From: Rubricoccaceae bacterium
GTDB lineage: Bacteria > Bacteroidota > Rhodothermia > Rhodothermales > Rubricoccaceae
DNA: 33,477 bases
Assembly: GCA_024639085.1 (NCBI GenBank)
Contig: JAHEJB010000012.1
Coordinates: forward strand, 1-33,477
Direction of reading: 5' to 3'
Below are positions 14,854 through 23,806 of the stretch, one piece after another. Position 1 is the first letter of the stretch; each line of letters opens with the position of its first letter. Position numbers and translations under genes: made by a program. The notes under the pieces were generated by a model. It ran no database searches. It had not been told where the DNA came from and saw only the letters and a program-made list of their open reading frames with translations.

Positions 14854-16353
14854 CTACGATATCTGGTTGTCATCTATGTCTGTACTCGCCCACGATCGCG
14901 CCGCTTCGACAGCACGCTCCCACCCGGCATAAAGCTTCGATCGCTTCCTCTCGTACATCTTCGGCTCGAATTCCCTGTCCACGTGACGAAGGCCAGCAAG
15001 GCCATCCAGATCAAACAAACCCGCAGAAAGCCCGGCCAATGCAGCAGCGCCCCATGCAGTGGTTTCCACGGAGGTTGGACGTTCCACGGGCACGTTCAGG
15101 ATGTCGGCCTGGAACTGCATCAAAAAGCTGTTTAAAGCTGCGCCACCGTCCACGCGGAGATTTGCGAGCAAGAGGTCCGCGTCTGCTGCCATGGCATCCA
15201 ACACGTCGCGGGTTTGGTAGGCCAGGGCTTCCAGAGTAGCGCGGACAAGATGTGCTCGAGTGCTTCCACGCGACAGGCCAAATATTGCACCTCGAGCATT
15301 CGGCTCCCAGTAGGGCGCGCCGAGACCGACGAATGCTGGAACGACGTAGACGCCGTCCGTACTCTCAACGGACAGTGCGAGTTGTTCGGATTCGGCAGAG
15401 TCTTTCAGTAAACCCATCTCGTCCCGCAACCATTGGATGGCCGCCCCGGCGACGAAAACGCTGCCTTCGAGTGCATAAACGGGGCTCTCGCCGATATCCC
15501 AGGCAATCGTCGTGAGGAGTCCGTTTTCCGAGTGCACGGGCTCGCAGCCTGTGTTCAGCAGCATGAAACAACCGGTGCCGTATGTGTTCTTGGCCATTCC
15601 CGGTTCGAAGCACGCCTGTCCGAATAATGCCGCTTGCTGGTCACCCGCAATGCCGCGAATCGGGATTTTGCTTCCAAACAGCGACGTTTCCCCAAACGAA
15701 CCACTGGATGGCCGAACTTCTGGCAGGAGGGAGGAGGGAATGTTGAGAGCTTCCAACATTGTGTCATCCCATTGTCCTTTGCGAATGTCATAAAGCATTG
15801 TCCGGGACGCGTTCGTCACGTCTGTCGCGTGGACCTTTCCATCCGTGAGATTCCACAATAGCCACGTGTCAATCGTGCCGAAGGCGAGTTCGCCGCGCTT
15901 GGCACGTTCTCGTGCTCCATACACATTCTCGAGAAGCCAGGCGATCTTTGTCCCAGAGAAGTAGGGATCGGGTCTTAGGCCCGTTGTTTGGCGAATGTGG
16001 TCTCCCAGGCCGTCCTCACTGAGGCGTTCGCAGATATCGGTCGTCCGCCGGTCTTGCCAGACAATGGCGTTGTGAATGGGCTCGCCCGTTTTGCGGTCCC
16101 ATACAACCGCCGTTTCTCGCTGATTGGTAATGCCAATGGCTGCGATTTCATCAGTACTAACTCCCCCGGCGACTGCCTGTGTGAGACGAATTTGGAGGTC
16201 GCGGATTACGCTGGCGTCGTGCTCGACCCAGCCCGGCTGCGGGTAGTGCTGTTTGAATTCTTCCTGAGCAACCTTCACGACGCGCCCCGTCGCATCAAAC
16301 AAGAGAGCGCGGCAAGACGTTGTGCCGGAGTCGATAGCGAGGAGGAAGGGCAT
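14854..16353 (-). CDS. glpK: glycerol kinase
   Basis: [112 protein letters not shown]. Confidence 0.97.
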   Translation of the reverse strand: MPFLLAIDSGTTSCRALLFDATGRVVKVAQEEFKQHYPQPGWVEHDASVIRDLQIRLTQAVAGGVSTDEIAAIGITNQRETAVVWDRKTGEPIHNAIVWQDRRTTDICERLSEDGLGDHIRQTTGLRPDPYFSGTKIAWLLENVYGARERAKRGELAFGTIDTWLLWNLTDGKVHATDVTNASRTMLYDIRKGQWDDTMLEALNIPSSLLPEVRPSSGSFGETSLFGSKIPIRGIAGDQQAALFGQACFEPGMAKNTYGTGCFMLLNTGCEPVHSENGLLTTIAWDIGESPVYALEGSVFVAGAAIQWLRDEMGLLKDSAESEQLALSVESTDGVYVVPAFVGLGAPYWEPNARGAIFGLSRGSTRAHLVRATLEALAYQTRDVLDAMAADADLLLANLRVDGGAALNSFLMQFQADILNVPVERPTSVETTAWGAAALAGLSAGLFDLDGLAGLRHVDREFEPKMYERKRSKLYAGWERAVEAARSWASTDIDDNQIS

Positions 16354-16514
16354 GCAGCGATGGGTTATAACGCCTGAATCTAGACCAGAGCGTGCAGAAT
16401 TGAGGTGTGCAATTGCATGAGAAACTCGGAGGAATCCTGTTTATCGCGTTGAGGTACTACCGCCAACGACGTATTTTCGCAACTGATTTTGTATTGCCCC
16501 GTCTGCAGGACAAC

Positions 16515-17003
16515 GTGAAACTGCCTCTACGATCTTCTCTCTTACGTTTCAGCGCCGCTGTGCTTCTTGGAAGCATTGGAGTTGGCGTGATGTCGCCCGT
16601 GTTGGCCGCAGGAGACATTGAAGAGCGGTTGTCTGCCGAGGGCTTCAATCAAGAGGCTCTTGACGCTGCGTTGCATGCAGCCGAGTCAGGATCACCAGCC
16701 GACGTTGCTGATGCTGTAACAACGGCGATGGGTGATGAAGCGCCAGCTACGAAAGCGGTCCTTCACGCATTGTATGGACAGCTTTACCAGCTTCTGCAGT
16801 TCCAGCAGGGCCCGAAGGCTGTGGCATCTGCGTTAGCGACAAGCCAGATTGTGGAGCACAGTGGGTTCGCGTCAACAAATCTTACGACCCGCCTTCCTGC
16901 TCCTAATGTGTTGGTTGAAGGTTTGCAGGCTACCGAGAGCGCGACGCCTTTGCTGCCTCGATTTGCATTTCCAGCCGTCAAGCCCCGCGCTCCGAACCGC
17001 TAG
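16515..17003 (+). CDS. hypothetical secreted protein
   Basis: Frame of ORF 16407..17003. An in-frame GTG at 16515 gives a standard signal peptide (MKLPLRSSLLRFSAAVLLGSIGVGVMSPVLAAGD). No family recognised. Confidence 0.6.
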   Translation: MKLPLRSSLLRFSAAVLLGSIGVGVMSPVLAAGDIEERLSAEGFNQEALDAALHAAESGSPADVADAVTTAMGDEAPATKAVLHALYGQLYQLLQFQQGPKAVASALATSQIVEHSGFASTNLTTRLPAPNVLVEGLQATESATPLLPRFAFPAVKPRAPNR

Positions 17004-17023
17004 GGCTGCTTTTACAGGTTTTC

Positions 17024-17046
17024 AGATCCTGCGAGGTGCAGGATCT
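17024..17046 (+). terminator. hairpin between the hypothetical gene and secD (terminator-like)
   Basis: AGATCCTGC-gaggt-GCAGGATCT, 9-bp perfect stem and 5-nt loop, 20 bp after a stop codon, followed by tcattt. Confidence 0.6.
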
Positions 17047-17113
17047 TCATTTCCCAGAGCGCTTCGTCTGCCATCAGTGGCACAGCGCTCCATGCTTTCA
17101 ACCAAACAGAACT

Positions 17114-19036
17114 ATGCAAGGCAACGGATTCAAGATCTTTGCGGTCTCGGCGTTCATCCTTTTGTCGGTTTACTACCTCTTTCCAACGTTTCAGGCCTAC
17201 CTGAACCAGAAGGATTTGGAGTCGATGGATGAAGCGGCCCGCGAACAGTACGAAGCAGAACACTACGTATCACTCCAGAGCACACGCGAAAAGGCGCTGA
17301 AGCTGGGCCTCGACCTTCAAGGAGGCATGCATGTTACTCTCGAAGTCGGCGTTGACGCGTTGATCGGCGAATTGGCGGAAGGTCGTCGCGACGAGATTTT
17401 TGACGCAGCGCTTGCCAATGCTCGCGAGGAGGCAAAGACTAGCCGTTCATCGTTCGTCGACCTTTTCATGGAAGCGTTGGAGGCGCAACAACCGGGCACT
17501 AGGCTCTCGCGTTATTTCCGGAATACTGCGCAGGGTGTAAGTGCGCGAAGTGAGAATGACGAAGTGAAAACGTACCTCGATGCCGAGGCGGGTGAAGCGC
17601 TTACGCGAGCGGTGGAGATCATTCGCCAGCGCGTCGATCGCTTCGGTGTCTCTGAGCCTTCCATTCAGGTTCAGGGTAACAGCCGCATTATCGTGGAACT
17701 GCCGGGCGTAGATGATCCGGAGCGTGTTCGCGAGCTGCTCAAGGGCACGGCGCGGCTCGAATTCCACCTCATGGCTGACCCAGCAGAGCTGCAGAATGCA
17801 GCACTCCGAGTCGTGCAGCACTATGCAGGGGAAGGCCTGCCAGATGCAGATTCTACAGCTTCTGATTCAACTGAAGTCGCTGCAATCGAAACGGACGTAG
17901 CAGCAGATTCAACCGCTGATTCAACCGTGACAGATGTAGAAAGCCTGTTTGCGGACAGTAGCGAAGACGGACAGGATGGAAACCGGTTCTCGGAGATATT
18001 TCTACTCTACCCGGCCGAAGGCTTGCCTGTCTTTGGTCAGGTCGCGGAATCGGATACGGCTGAGGTCAACCGCTATCTCCATGCCCCTGCTGTCCTGGCA
18101 ATGATTCCTCCTGGGGTCGAGCTGCTCTACGAAGCGCGGTCCGAAATTGAATCGGAAGAGGGCGAGCCTATCTACCGTCTGCTGGGTGTTCGTGAACGTG
18201 CCGAAATGACCGGCGACGTATTGACAGATGCGCGTCCCGATTTCGACCCAATCACAAACGAGCCTAGCGTCACGCTGAACATGAACAGCGAGGGCGCGAG
18301 TCGCTGGAGCCAGATCACAGGAGCAAACGTTGGCAAAAATGTCGCAATCGTTCTCGACAATGTTGTCTTCACTTGGCCAAATATTCGTGAGCGCATTCCA
18401 GGCGGTCGTACCTCTATCGATGGTGTTACTCGGTTGGAAGCAGAGGACATCGTCACCGTATTGAAGTCGGGTGCGTTGCCGGCCCCTGTTCAAATTATTG
18501 AAGAGCGAACGGTTGGACCCAGCCTCGGTGCCAAGTCAATCCGTGCGGGGACACTGTCCGTCATCGCGGGTATGGCGTTGGTCATCGTGTTCATGATCTT
18601 TTATTACCGAACAGCCGGGCTTGTAGCAGACCTCGCACTTCTGCTTAACATCCTGTTCATTTTCGGCATTCTGGCAGCGTTTGGTGCAGTTCTTACCCTA
18701 CCCGGTATCGCTGGAATCGTGCTGACTATCGGTATGGCTGTTGACGCCAACGTGCTCATCTTTGAGCGAATACGAGAGGAAATGGGGACCGGCAAAACGC
18801 TGAAAGCCTCAATTGATGGTGGCTACGCCAAGGCGCTGAGTGCTATCGCTGATGCCAACATCACCACGTTCTTCGTTGGCGTGATTCTCTATTCGTTCGG
18901 GGTAGGGCCGATTCAGGGCTTTGCCGTCACACTTATGGCCGGCATTCTTTCGTCGCTGTTCACAGCTATTGTCGTCACGCGTGTTGTGTTCGATTGGTTC
19001 GTGTCCGACCGCAAACGAAGCGTCGCTTTTGGTTAA
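17114..19036 (+). CDS. secD: protein translocase subunit SecD
   Basis: LGLDLQGGMHVTLEVG, AVEIIRQRVDRFGVSEPSIQVQGNSRIIVELPGVDDPERVRELLKGTARLEFH, LKSGALPAPVQIIEERTVGPSLG, GIAGIVLTIGMAVDANVLIFERIREE. Start taken as ATG 17114; the ORF-call start at 17036 falls inside a hairpin. Confidence 0.96.
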   Translation: MQGNGFKIFAVSAFILLSVYYLFPTFQAYLNQKDLESMDEAAREQYEAEHYVSLQSTREKALKLGLDLQGGMHVTLEVGVDALIGELAEGRRDEIFDAALANAREEAKTSRSSFVDLFMEALEAQQPGTRLSRYFRNTAQGVSARSENDEVKTYLDAEAGEALTRAVEIIRQRVDRFGVSEPSIQVQGNSRIIVELPGVDDPERVRELLKGTARLEFHLMADPAELQNAALRVVQHYAGEGLPDADSTASDSTEVAAIETDVAADSTADSTVTDVESLFADSSEDGQDGNRFSEIFLLYPAEGLPVFGQVAESDTAEVNRYLHAPAVLAMIPPGVELLYEARSEIESEEGEPIYRLLGVRERAEMTGDVLTDARPDFDPITNEPSVTLNMNSEGASRWSQITGANVGKNVAIVLDNVVFTWPNIRERIPGGRTSIDGVTRLEAEDIVTVLKSGALPAPVQIIEERTVGPSLGAKSIRAGTLSVIAGMALVIVFMIFYYRTAGLVADLALLLNILFIFGILAAFGAVLTLPGIAGIVLTIGMAVDANVLIFERIREEMGTGKTLKASIDGGYAKALSAIADANITTFFVGVILYSFGVGPIQGFAVTLMAGILSSLFTAIVVTRVVFDWFVSDRKRSVAFG

Positions 19037-19098
19037 TGGTTTCTGGTTGATGTAGCCGTGCTCGGAATCATTAACCATTGACACAAACATCTATTCTC

Positions 19099-20010
19099 AT
19101 GCGCATATTCGAAAACGCACAGATCGACTTCTCGTCGAAGCAGAAGTTCGCCACGATCCTCTCTGGCGTGCTCATCATCATCAGCATCATTTCGCTCTTT
19201 ACGTACGGTCTTGAGACCGGCATCGATTTCCAGGGAGGTACGGAAATCGTCATTCAAACCGATGAACCTCTATCCGTTGGGGATGTCCGCACCAACCTTG
19301 ATGGCGCACTGGGTGTGTCCCCGGAAGTAAAAGAGTATGGCTCTCCAGACCTGCTACTGATTCGTACGCCAGTCGGCGGTGACATTGACTCAGTACAAGC
19401 GGCCGTCCTCAGCAGTTTGAATACAGCCTATCCAGGAGCCAATGCCCAATCCGAGAAACTGGATTCAGTTAGTCCGCGCTTCGCTGATGATCTCAAGCGA
19501 GGCGCAATTTGGGCAGTTCTGGCATCGTTGCTCGTAATCTTTCTGTACATCATGGTTCGGTTCGAATGGCGTTTCTCGCTGGGTGCTATTGCTGCTCTAG
19601 TCCATGACGTCGTCATCACTCTCGGCATTTTCTCAATCCTGCATGGGTTCCTTCCGTTCTCGCTCCAAATCGATCAGGCGATTATCGCTGCCTTGCTCAC
19701 TATTGTCGGCTATTCGCTAAACGACACGGTCGTTATCTTCGACCGTATCCGCGAGTTCGTAAACCTGTTCAAAACGGAGCGTTTTGGGCCGGTGGTCAAC
19801 CGCTCGATTAACTCCACACTGTCGCGCACGCTGGTCACTTCGGGCACGACGCTCATAGTGGTGACGATCCTTTTCCTTTTCGGAGGGGAGGTGCTGAAAG
19901 GCTTCGCGTTCGCGCTAACCATCGGCATCGTAATTGGAACGTACTCGTCGATCTTTGTGGCCTCACCAGTCGTTATTGCGCTTCGCGAGCGAACCGGTAA
20001 GTCCGTTTGA
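19099..20010 (+). CDS. secF: protein translocase subunit SecF
   Basis: GLETGIDFQGGTEIVIQ, RFEWRFSLGAIAALVHDVVITLGIFS, ALLTIVGYSLNDTVVIFDRIRE, SINSTLSRTLVTSGTTLIVV. ATG 19099 preferred to TTG 19078. Confidence 0.96.
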   Translation: MRIFENAQIDFSSKQKFATILSGVLIIISIISLFTYGLETGIDFQGGTEIVIQTDEPLSVGDVRTNLDGALGVSPEVKEYGSPDLLLIRTPVGGDIDSVQAAVLSSLNTAYPGANAQSEKLDSVSPRFADDLKRGAIWAVLASLLVIFLYIMVRFEWRFSLGAIAALVHDVVITLGIFSILHGFLPFSLQIDQAIIAALLTIVGYSLNDTVVIFDRIREFVNLFKTERFGPVVNRSINSTLSRTLVTSGTTLIVVTILFLFGGEVLKGFAFALTIGIVIGTYSSIFVASPVVIALRERTGKSV

Positions 20011-20025
20011 TCTTTATGTTGATGG

Positions 20026-20055
20026 CGTTCTGGCAGTTACTCGGCTGCCAGAGCG
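20026..20055 (+). terminator. 11-bp stem hairpin downstream of secF
   Basis: CGTTCTGGCAG-ttactcgg-CTGCCAGAGCG (one G:U), 15 bp after the secF stop, followed by attt. Confidence 0.55.
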
Positions 20056-20073
20056 ATTTCAACCCCGAAACTC

Positions 20074-20415
20074 ATGATGCAATTTGATGTGGCTCAACAC
20101 GACGATGTGGTCGTGATCTCACTCTCTGGAGATGTAATGGGTGGGCCGGATGGCTCAACACTTCATGAGAAGCTTCACGAGCTTCGTTCCGCTGGAAATC
20201 GCAACGTAGTGGTTGATCTTAACGGCGTAAGGTTCATGAATTCAAGTGGACTTGGAATGTTGATTGGAGCCCTTACAACAATGCGTAACGCGGACGGGGA
20301 TCTGCGCCTGGCCCGGGTCGGCGAACGAGTGCTCTCCCTGCTAATGATTACCAAGCTTGTTAGCGTGTTCAAGCATTTCGAATCCGTCGACGAAGCAGTT
20401 CAATCTTTTGGGTAG
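20074..20415 (+). CDS. STAS-domain protein (anti-sigma factor antagonist-like)
   Basis: VVVISLSGDVMGGPDGSTLHEKLHELRSAGNRNVVVDLNGVRFMNSSGLGMLIGALTTMRNADGDLRLARVGERVLSLLMITKLVSVFKHFESVDEAVQSF; Ser-x-Gly phospho-site motif. Confidence 0.9.
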   Translation: MMQFDVAQHDDVVVISLSGDVMGGPDGSTLHEKLHELRSAGNRNVVVDLNGVRFMNSSGLGMLIGALTTMRNADGDLRLARVGERVLSLLMITKLVSVFKHFESVDEAVQSFG

Positions 20416-20454
20416 CCCGACCGTCGGCAAGACCCTTCATTTCTGCCATATACA

Positions 20455-21729
20455 ATGCCAGTAACCGTCGTAATCGGCTCCCAGTGGGGAGACGAAGGAA
20501 AAGGGAAAATTGTCGATCTGCTCGCTCCGGACGTAGATATCGTTGCCCGCTATCAGGGTGGGGCGAACGCAGGTCATACAATTGCCTGGGAGGATCAGCT
20601 GTTTGTGCTGCACCTAATTCCGAGTGGCATCTTCCATGAAGGCGTCACGTGTGTCATCGGCAATGGCGTCGTCATTGATCCTGTGGCGTTGATGGAAGAA
20701 ATACGGCAGGTTGAGGCCCTTGGATTTCGAGTGGAAGGGCGATTGCTGATCTCACACAATGCCCACCTCATCATGCCCTACCATAAGGCGCTCGACAAGG
20801 CCCGTGAGCGTTGGCGTGACGCAGAAGCCATCGGCACAACAGGGCGGGGGATAGGTCCAGCCTATGTAGACAAGTTTGCTCGCTCTGGGATTCGCCTAGT
20901 CGATTTGTTGGATAGAGAAGGACTACGCGAAAAACTCCGTGCGGCGCTTGATGAAAAGAATGCGATTCTGCAGTCCGTTTATAAAGATGAGGCGATTGAT
21001 GTTGACGCGATGATCGAGGAGTACGTTGATTTTGATCGACGCATTGATCCGTTCGTAACAGACACGACGAACTATCTCTGTCAGGCCCTCGACGACGGCA
21101 AGCGAATCCTAGCGGAAGGCGCGCAGGGATCTTTGCTCGACGTTGATTTTGGAACGTACCCGTACGTCACATCGTCGCATCCCACGGCTGGTGGGTGCTG
21201 TACTGGACTTGGAGTACCACCTACGTCCATCGACCGCATTGTGGGGATTGTAAAGGCCTATTCCACACGAGTTGGCAATGGCCCATTCCCAACGGAATTG
21301 CTGGATGACGTAGGAGAGCATCTCCGCGCCGAAGGCCGAGAATTTGGTGCAACGACAGGGCGTCCACGCCGCTGCGGCTGGCTGGATGCCGTCGCATTGC
21401 GCTATACGTCTCGACTAAATGGTTTCACGGATCTCGCTGTTACCAAACTGGATGTGATGGCGGGGATGAGCGAGCTAAAGGTTTGTACGGCGTACAAGAT
21501 TGGCGATAAGACGACGGATCGTTTCCCAAACGACATTGCCACGCTCGAACGCGTCGAGCCTATTTATGAGACTCTTCCGGGCTTCGAAGGCGACCTCACA
21601 GGAATAGATGCTGTCGAGGATCTCCCAGCCAATGCCCAGGATTATCTCGCTTTCATGTCGGATGTGATCGGCGTACGCACGTCTATGATTTCCACCGGAC
21701 CGCGCCGCGAAGAAACGCTTGTGGTATAG
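20455..21729 (+). CDS. purA: adenylosuccinate synthase
   Basis: VVIGSQWGDEGKGKIVDLLA, YQGGANAGHT, GTTGRGIGPAYVDK, LAEGAQGSLLDVDFGTYPYVTSSHPTAGG, TGRPRRCGWLD. Confidence 0.98.
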   Translation: MPVTVVIGSQWGDEGKGKIVDLLAPDVDIVARYQGGANAGHTIAWEDQLFVLHLIPSGIFHEGVTCVIGNGVVIDPVALMEEIRQVEALGFRVEGRLLISHNAHLIMPYHKALDKARERWRDAEAIGTTGRGIGPAYVDKFARSGIRLVDLLDREGLREKLRAALDEKNAILQSVYKDEAIDVDAMIEEYVDFDRRIDPFVTDTTNYLCQALDDGKRILAEGAQGSLLDVDFGTYPYVTSSHPTAGGCCTGLGVPPTSIDRIVGIVKAYSTRVGNGPFPTELLDDVGEHLRAEGREFGATTGRPRRCGWLDAVALRYTSRLNGFTDLAVTKLDVMAGMSELKVCTAYKIGDKTTDRFPNDIATLERVEPIYETLPGFEGDLTGIDAVEDLPANAQDYLAFMSDVIGVRTSMISTGPRREETLVV

Positions 21730-21783
21730 TTTGCGGGGTTTGCGGGTCCGTTCGCGACTCGAGCTATCCATATAAGGACAGGC

Positions 21784-23142
21784 ATGAAAGCCTACCGCAC
21801 AAGCGCAAAAATCAAGATCGGGCTCATAGTTGCAGCCGTATTGATAGCGGTATCGTCGCTAGTGTATACAAACCGGCTTGCCGAGCGTGTCACGCAGCAG
21901 GAGCAGGAAGCAGTGCGGCTGTGGGCACGAGCGATTGAGTTTCAGGCACAGACCAACGTGACGAATCCGTATCTAGCCACCTTTGGTTCAATCGAAGAGT
22001 TGCTGGAATCAAGTAGAATTCGATCCGTCCTGAGCGATTCACTCACGGCCGAATACGCTGTGGCACTTGGATGGGCCCGCATCATGCCTCCGACGGATGG
22101 GCTTGATTTCGTGTTCAACGAAATTATTGAGCCTGCAGAGTTCAGCGTGCCCGCCGTCATCTCCGATTCATTGACCGGCGACGTACTGATCTGGCAAAAT
22201 GTCGATGTGGATTCGCTAGCCTCGTATGAGCAACAGCAAAAAGAGCTACAGGCGTTGGTGGCCCGGTTCGACGAAATGAACGAGCCAATCCGATTTGAAT
22301 TCCATAGTGGGGAAATTCAATACGTACACTACGGAGAATCGGAATTGGCAAGCCTCATTCGCTGGTTTCCGCCCATCCAGATGGGGTTTGTCGCACTGTT
22401 CATTCTTGTCGGTTACCTCGGTTTCTCCTACGTGCGACGGAGTGAACAAAGCAACCTGTGGGTGGGCATGGCGAAAGAGGCGGCCCATCAACTTGGTACG
22501 CCGCTGTCGAGCATGATGGGCTGGCTTGAGATGCTTCGGATGCGTTCCGGCGGCGACGCGGATACGATGGCGACAGTCGATGAGCTTGATCAGGATGTAG
22601 AACGACTTCGGCGTGTAGCAGACCGCTTCGAGAAGATTGGATCACGCCCTGAACTCACGAACACGAACCTGGCGCCCGTGCTTGGCAACGTTGCCGACTA
22701 TGTACGCCGCCGCATCCCGCAGTTGGGCTCGGAAGTGAAGCTTGATCTTTTGGTAGAAGAGGGCCTGGCCGCCCAACTCAATCCAGATCTCTTCGAGTGG
22801 GTCATCGAGAACCTTTCAAAGAATGCCCTGGATGCAATAGAAGGTGATGGGCAGATTACTATCGAGGCGAAGCGCCGCGAAGATGACGTATGGATCGAAG
22901 TGCGAGATTCCGGAAAAGGGATTGAGCGGGGTGCACAGCGCCACATATTCCGTCCCGGGTTCTCCACGAAAAGACGTGGCTGGGGATTAGGTCTCAGCCT
23001 AGCCAAGCGCATTGTTGATGAGTACCATGGAGGATCGCTCACACTGGTGAGCTCTGCCCCCGGCAAAGGCACAACCTTTGGCATCAGCCTACGGCCTGCC
23101 GATGGTCGCGCTATCGACCCAGGCGGAGCCCGTCCGCGATAA
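21784..23142 (+). CDS. membrane sensor histidine kinase
   Basis: Two TM segments flank a periplasmic region. H-box AKEAAHQLGTPLSSMMGWLEML, N-box VIENLSKNALDAIEGDG, DSGKGIE, F-box HIFRPGFSTKRRGWGLGLSLAKRIVDEYHGG. Confidence 0.92.
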   Translation: MKAYRTSAKIKIGLIVAAVLIAVSSLVYTNRLAERVTQQEQEAVRLWARAIEFQAQTNVTNPYLATFGSIEELLESSRIRSVLSDSLTAEYAVALGWARIMPPTDGLDFVFNEIIEPAEFSVPAVISDSLTGDVLIWQNVDVDSLASYEQQQKELQALVARFDEMNEPIRFEFHSGEIQYVHYGESELASLIRWFPPIQMGFVALFILVGYLGFSYVRRSEQSNLWVGMAKEAAHQLGTPLSSMMGWLEMLRMRSGGDADTMATVDELDQDVERLRRVADRFEKIGSRPELTNTNLAPVLGNVADYVRRRIPQLGSEVKLDLLVEEGLAAQLNPDLFEWVIENLSKNALDAIEGDGQITIEAKRREDDVWIEVRDSGKGIERGAQRHIFRPGFSTKRRGWGLGLSLAKRIVDEYHGGSLTLVSSAPGKGTTFGISLRPADGRAIDPGGARPR

Positions 23143-23800
23143 GCGCAGGGTCTTCAAACGTAACTGCGGTGTAAATCACGGCTCTACGACGCCAGAGCAG
23201 GACGTAGTAATCTCCCACGCGCCGTAGATCTACGCCGTCATCCTCTGCGAGCCGGGCGTACACCGCTGGAGACAACGTTAATCGCCCAGCCGCGGCGTCG
23301 AGAAAGGCATAGTCGTAGACATACACGGTGATAGGCTCACTATCCTTGGTTGCGTATTGCAACACCGGCAGTTCAACACCATCTGTGATTTCGTCTACAC
23401 CTACACCAACCAGTCGGCTGTCGGACAAAACGGGAACCCGGATTGGCCATCCAAACTCACCAAGAATGTACTCTTCGGCTTCGTCGAGATCTTCTGTCTC
23501 GATATCCAACAATACGCTTCCGGCTTCGGATGCAGCTAACGTGAGCAGATCGGGGGTATCGCTGATCTCACCCGAAGGACGGACGATTAAGTAGGTGATG
23601 ACGAGCGCTACAATAAATAGCGCGACTCCTCCCAGAACCCGACGATTGACGCCTTTTGCTGCACTATCCGGTTCGACTCTGGTTTGTATGCGGTCGTAAG
23701 CAGGATGATCATCAGGGACGTGCGCTTGTTCACGGAGCTCTTCCGCGTTGAGATCGTCGTCGGATTGAAGTGAGGCGAGAAGCACGAAAAAAAGCATCAA
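23111..23800 (-). CDS. hypothetical membrane-anchored protein
   Basis: 229 aa ORF with one central TM (VLGGVALFIVALVITYLIV). Fills the space between convergent and co-directional genes. Overlaps the kinase 3' end by 32 bp. Confidence 0.65.
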   Translation of the reverse strand: MMLFFVLLASLQSDDDLNAEELREQAHVPDDHPAYDRIQTRVEPDSAAKGVNRRVLGGVALFIVALVITYLIVRPSGEISDTPDLLTLAASEAGSVLLDIETEDLDEAEEYILGEFGWPIRVPVLSDSRLVGVGVDEITDGVELPVLQYATKDSEPITVYVYDYAFLDAAAGRLTLSPAVYARLAEDDGVDLRRVGDYYVLLWRRRAVIYTAVTFEDPALIADGLRLGR

Positions 23801-23806
23801 GATCGG

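Noticed and set aside
14570-15239. Three plus-strand ORFs of 120-144 aa
   Set aside because: Antisense to the ICMT-like gene and glpK, with shadow-ORF composition.
17036-17113. ORF-track start of secD
   Set aside because: The extension begins inside a perfect hairpin and encodes residues not resembling SecD; ATG 17114 gives the normal N-terminal TM.
18002-18493. 163-aa minus-strand ORF
   Set aside because: Antisense to the conserved secD core.
21726-21750. Near-repeat TTTGCGGG-G-TTTGCGGG after purA
   Set aside because: Too short to support a functional claim.
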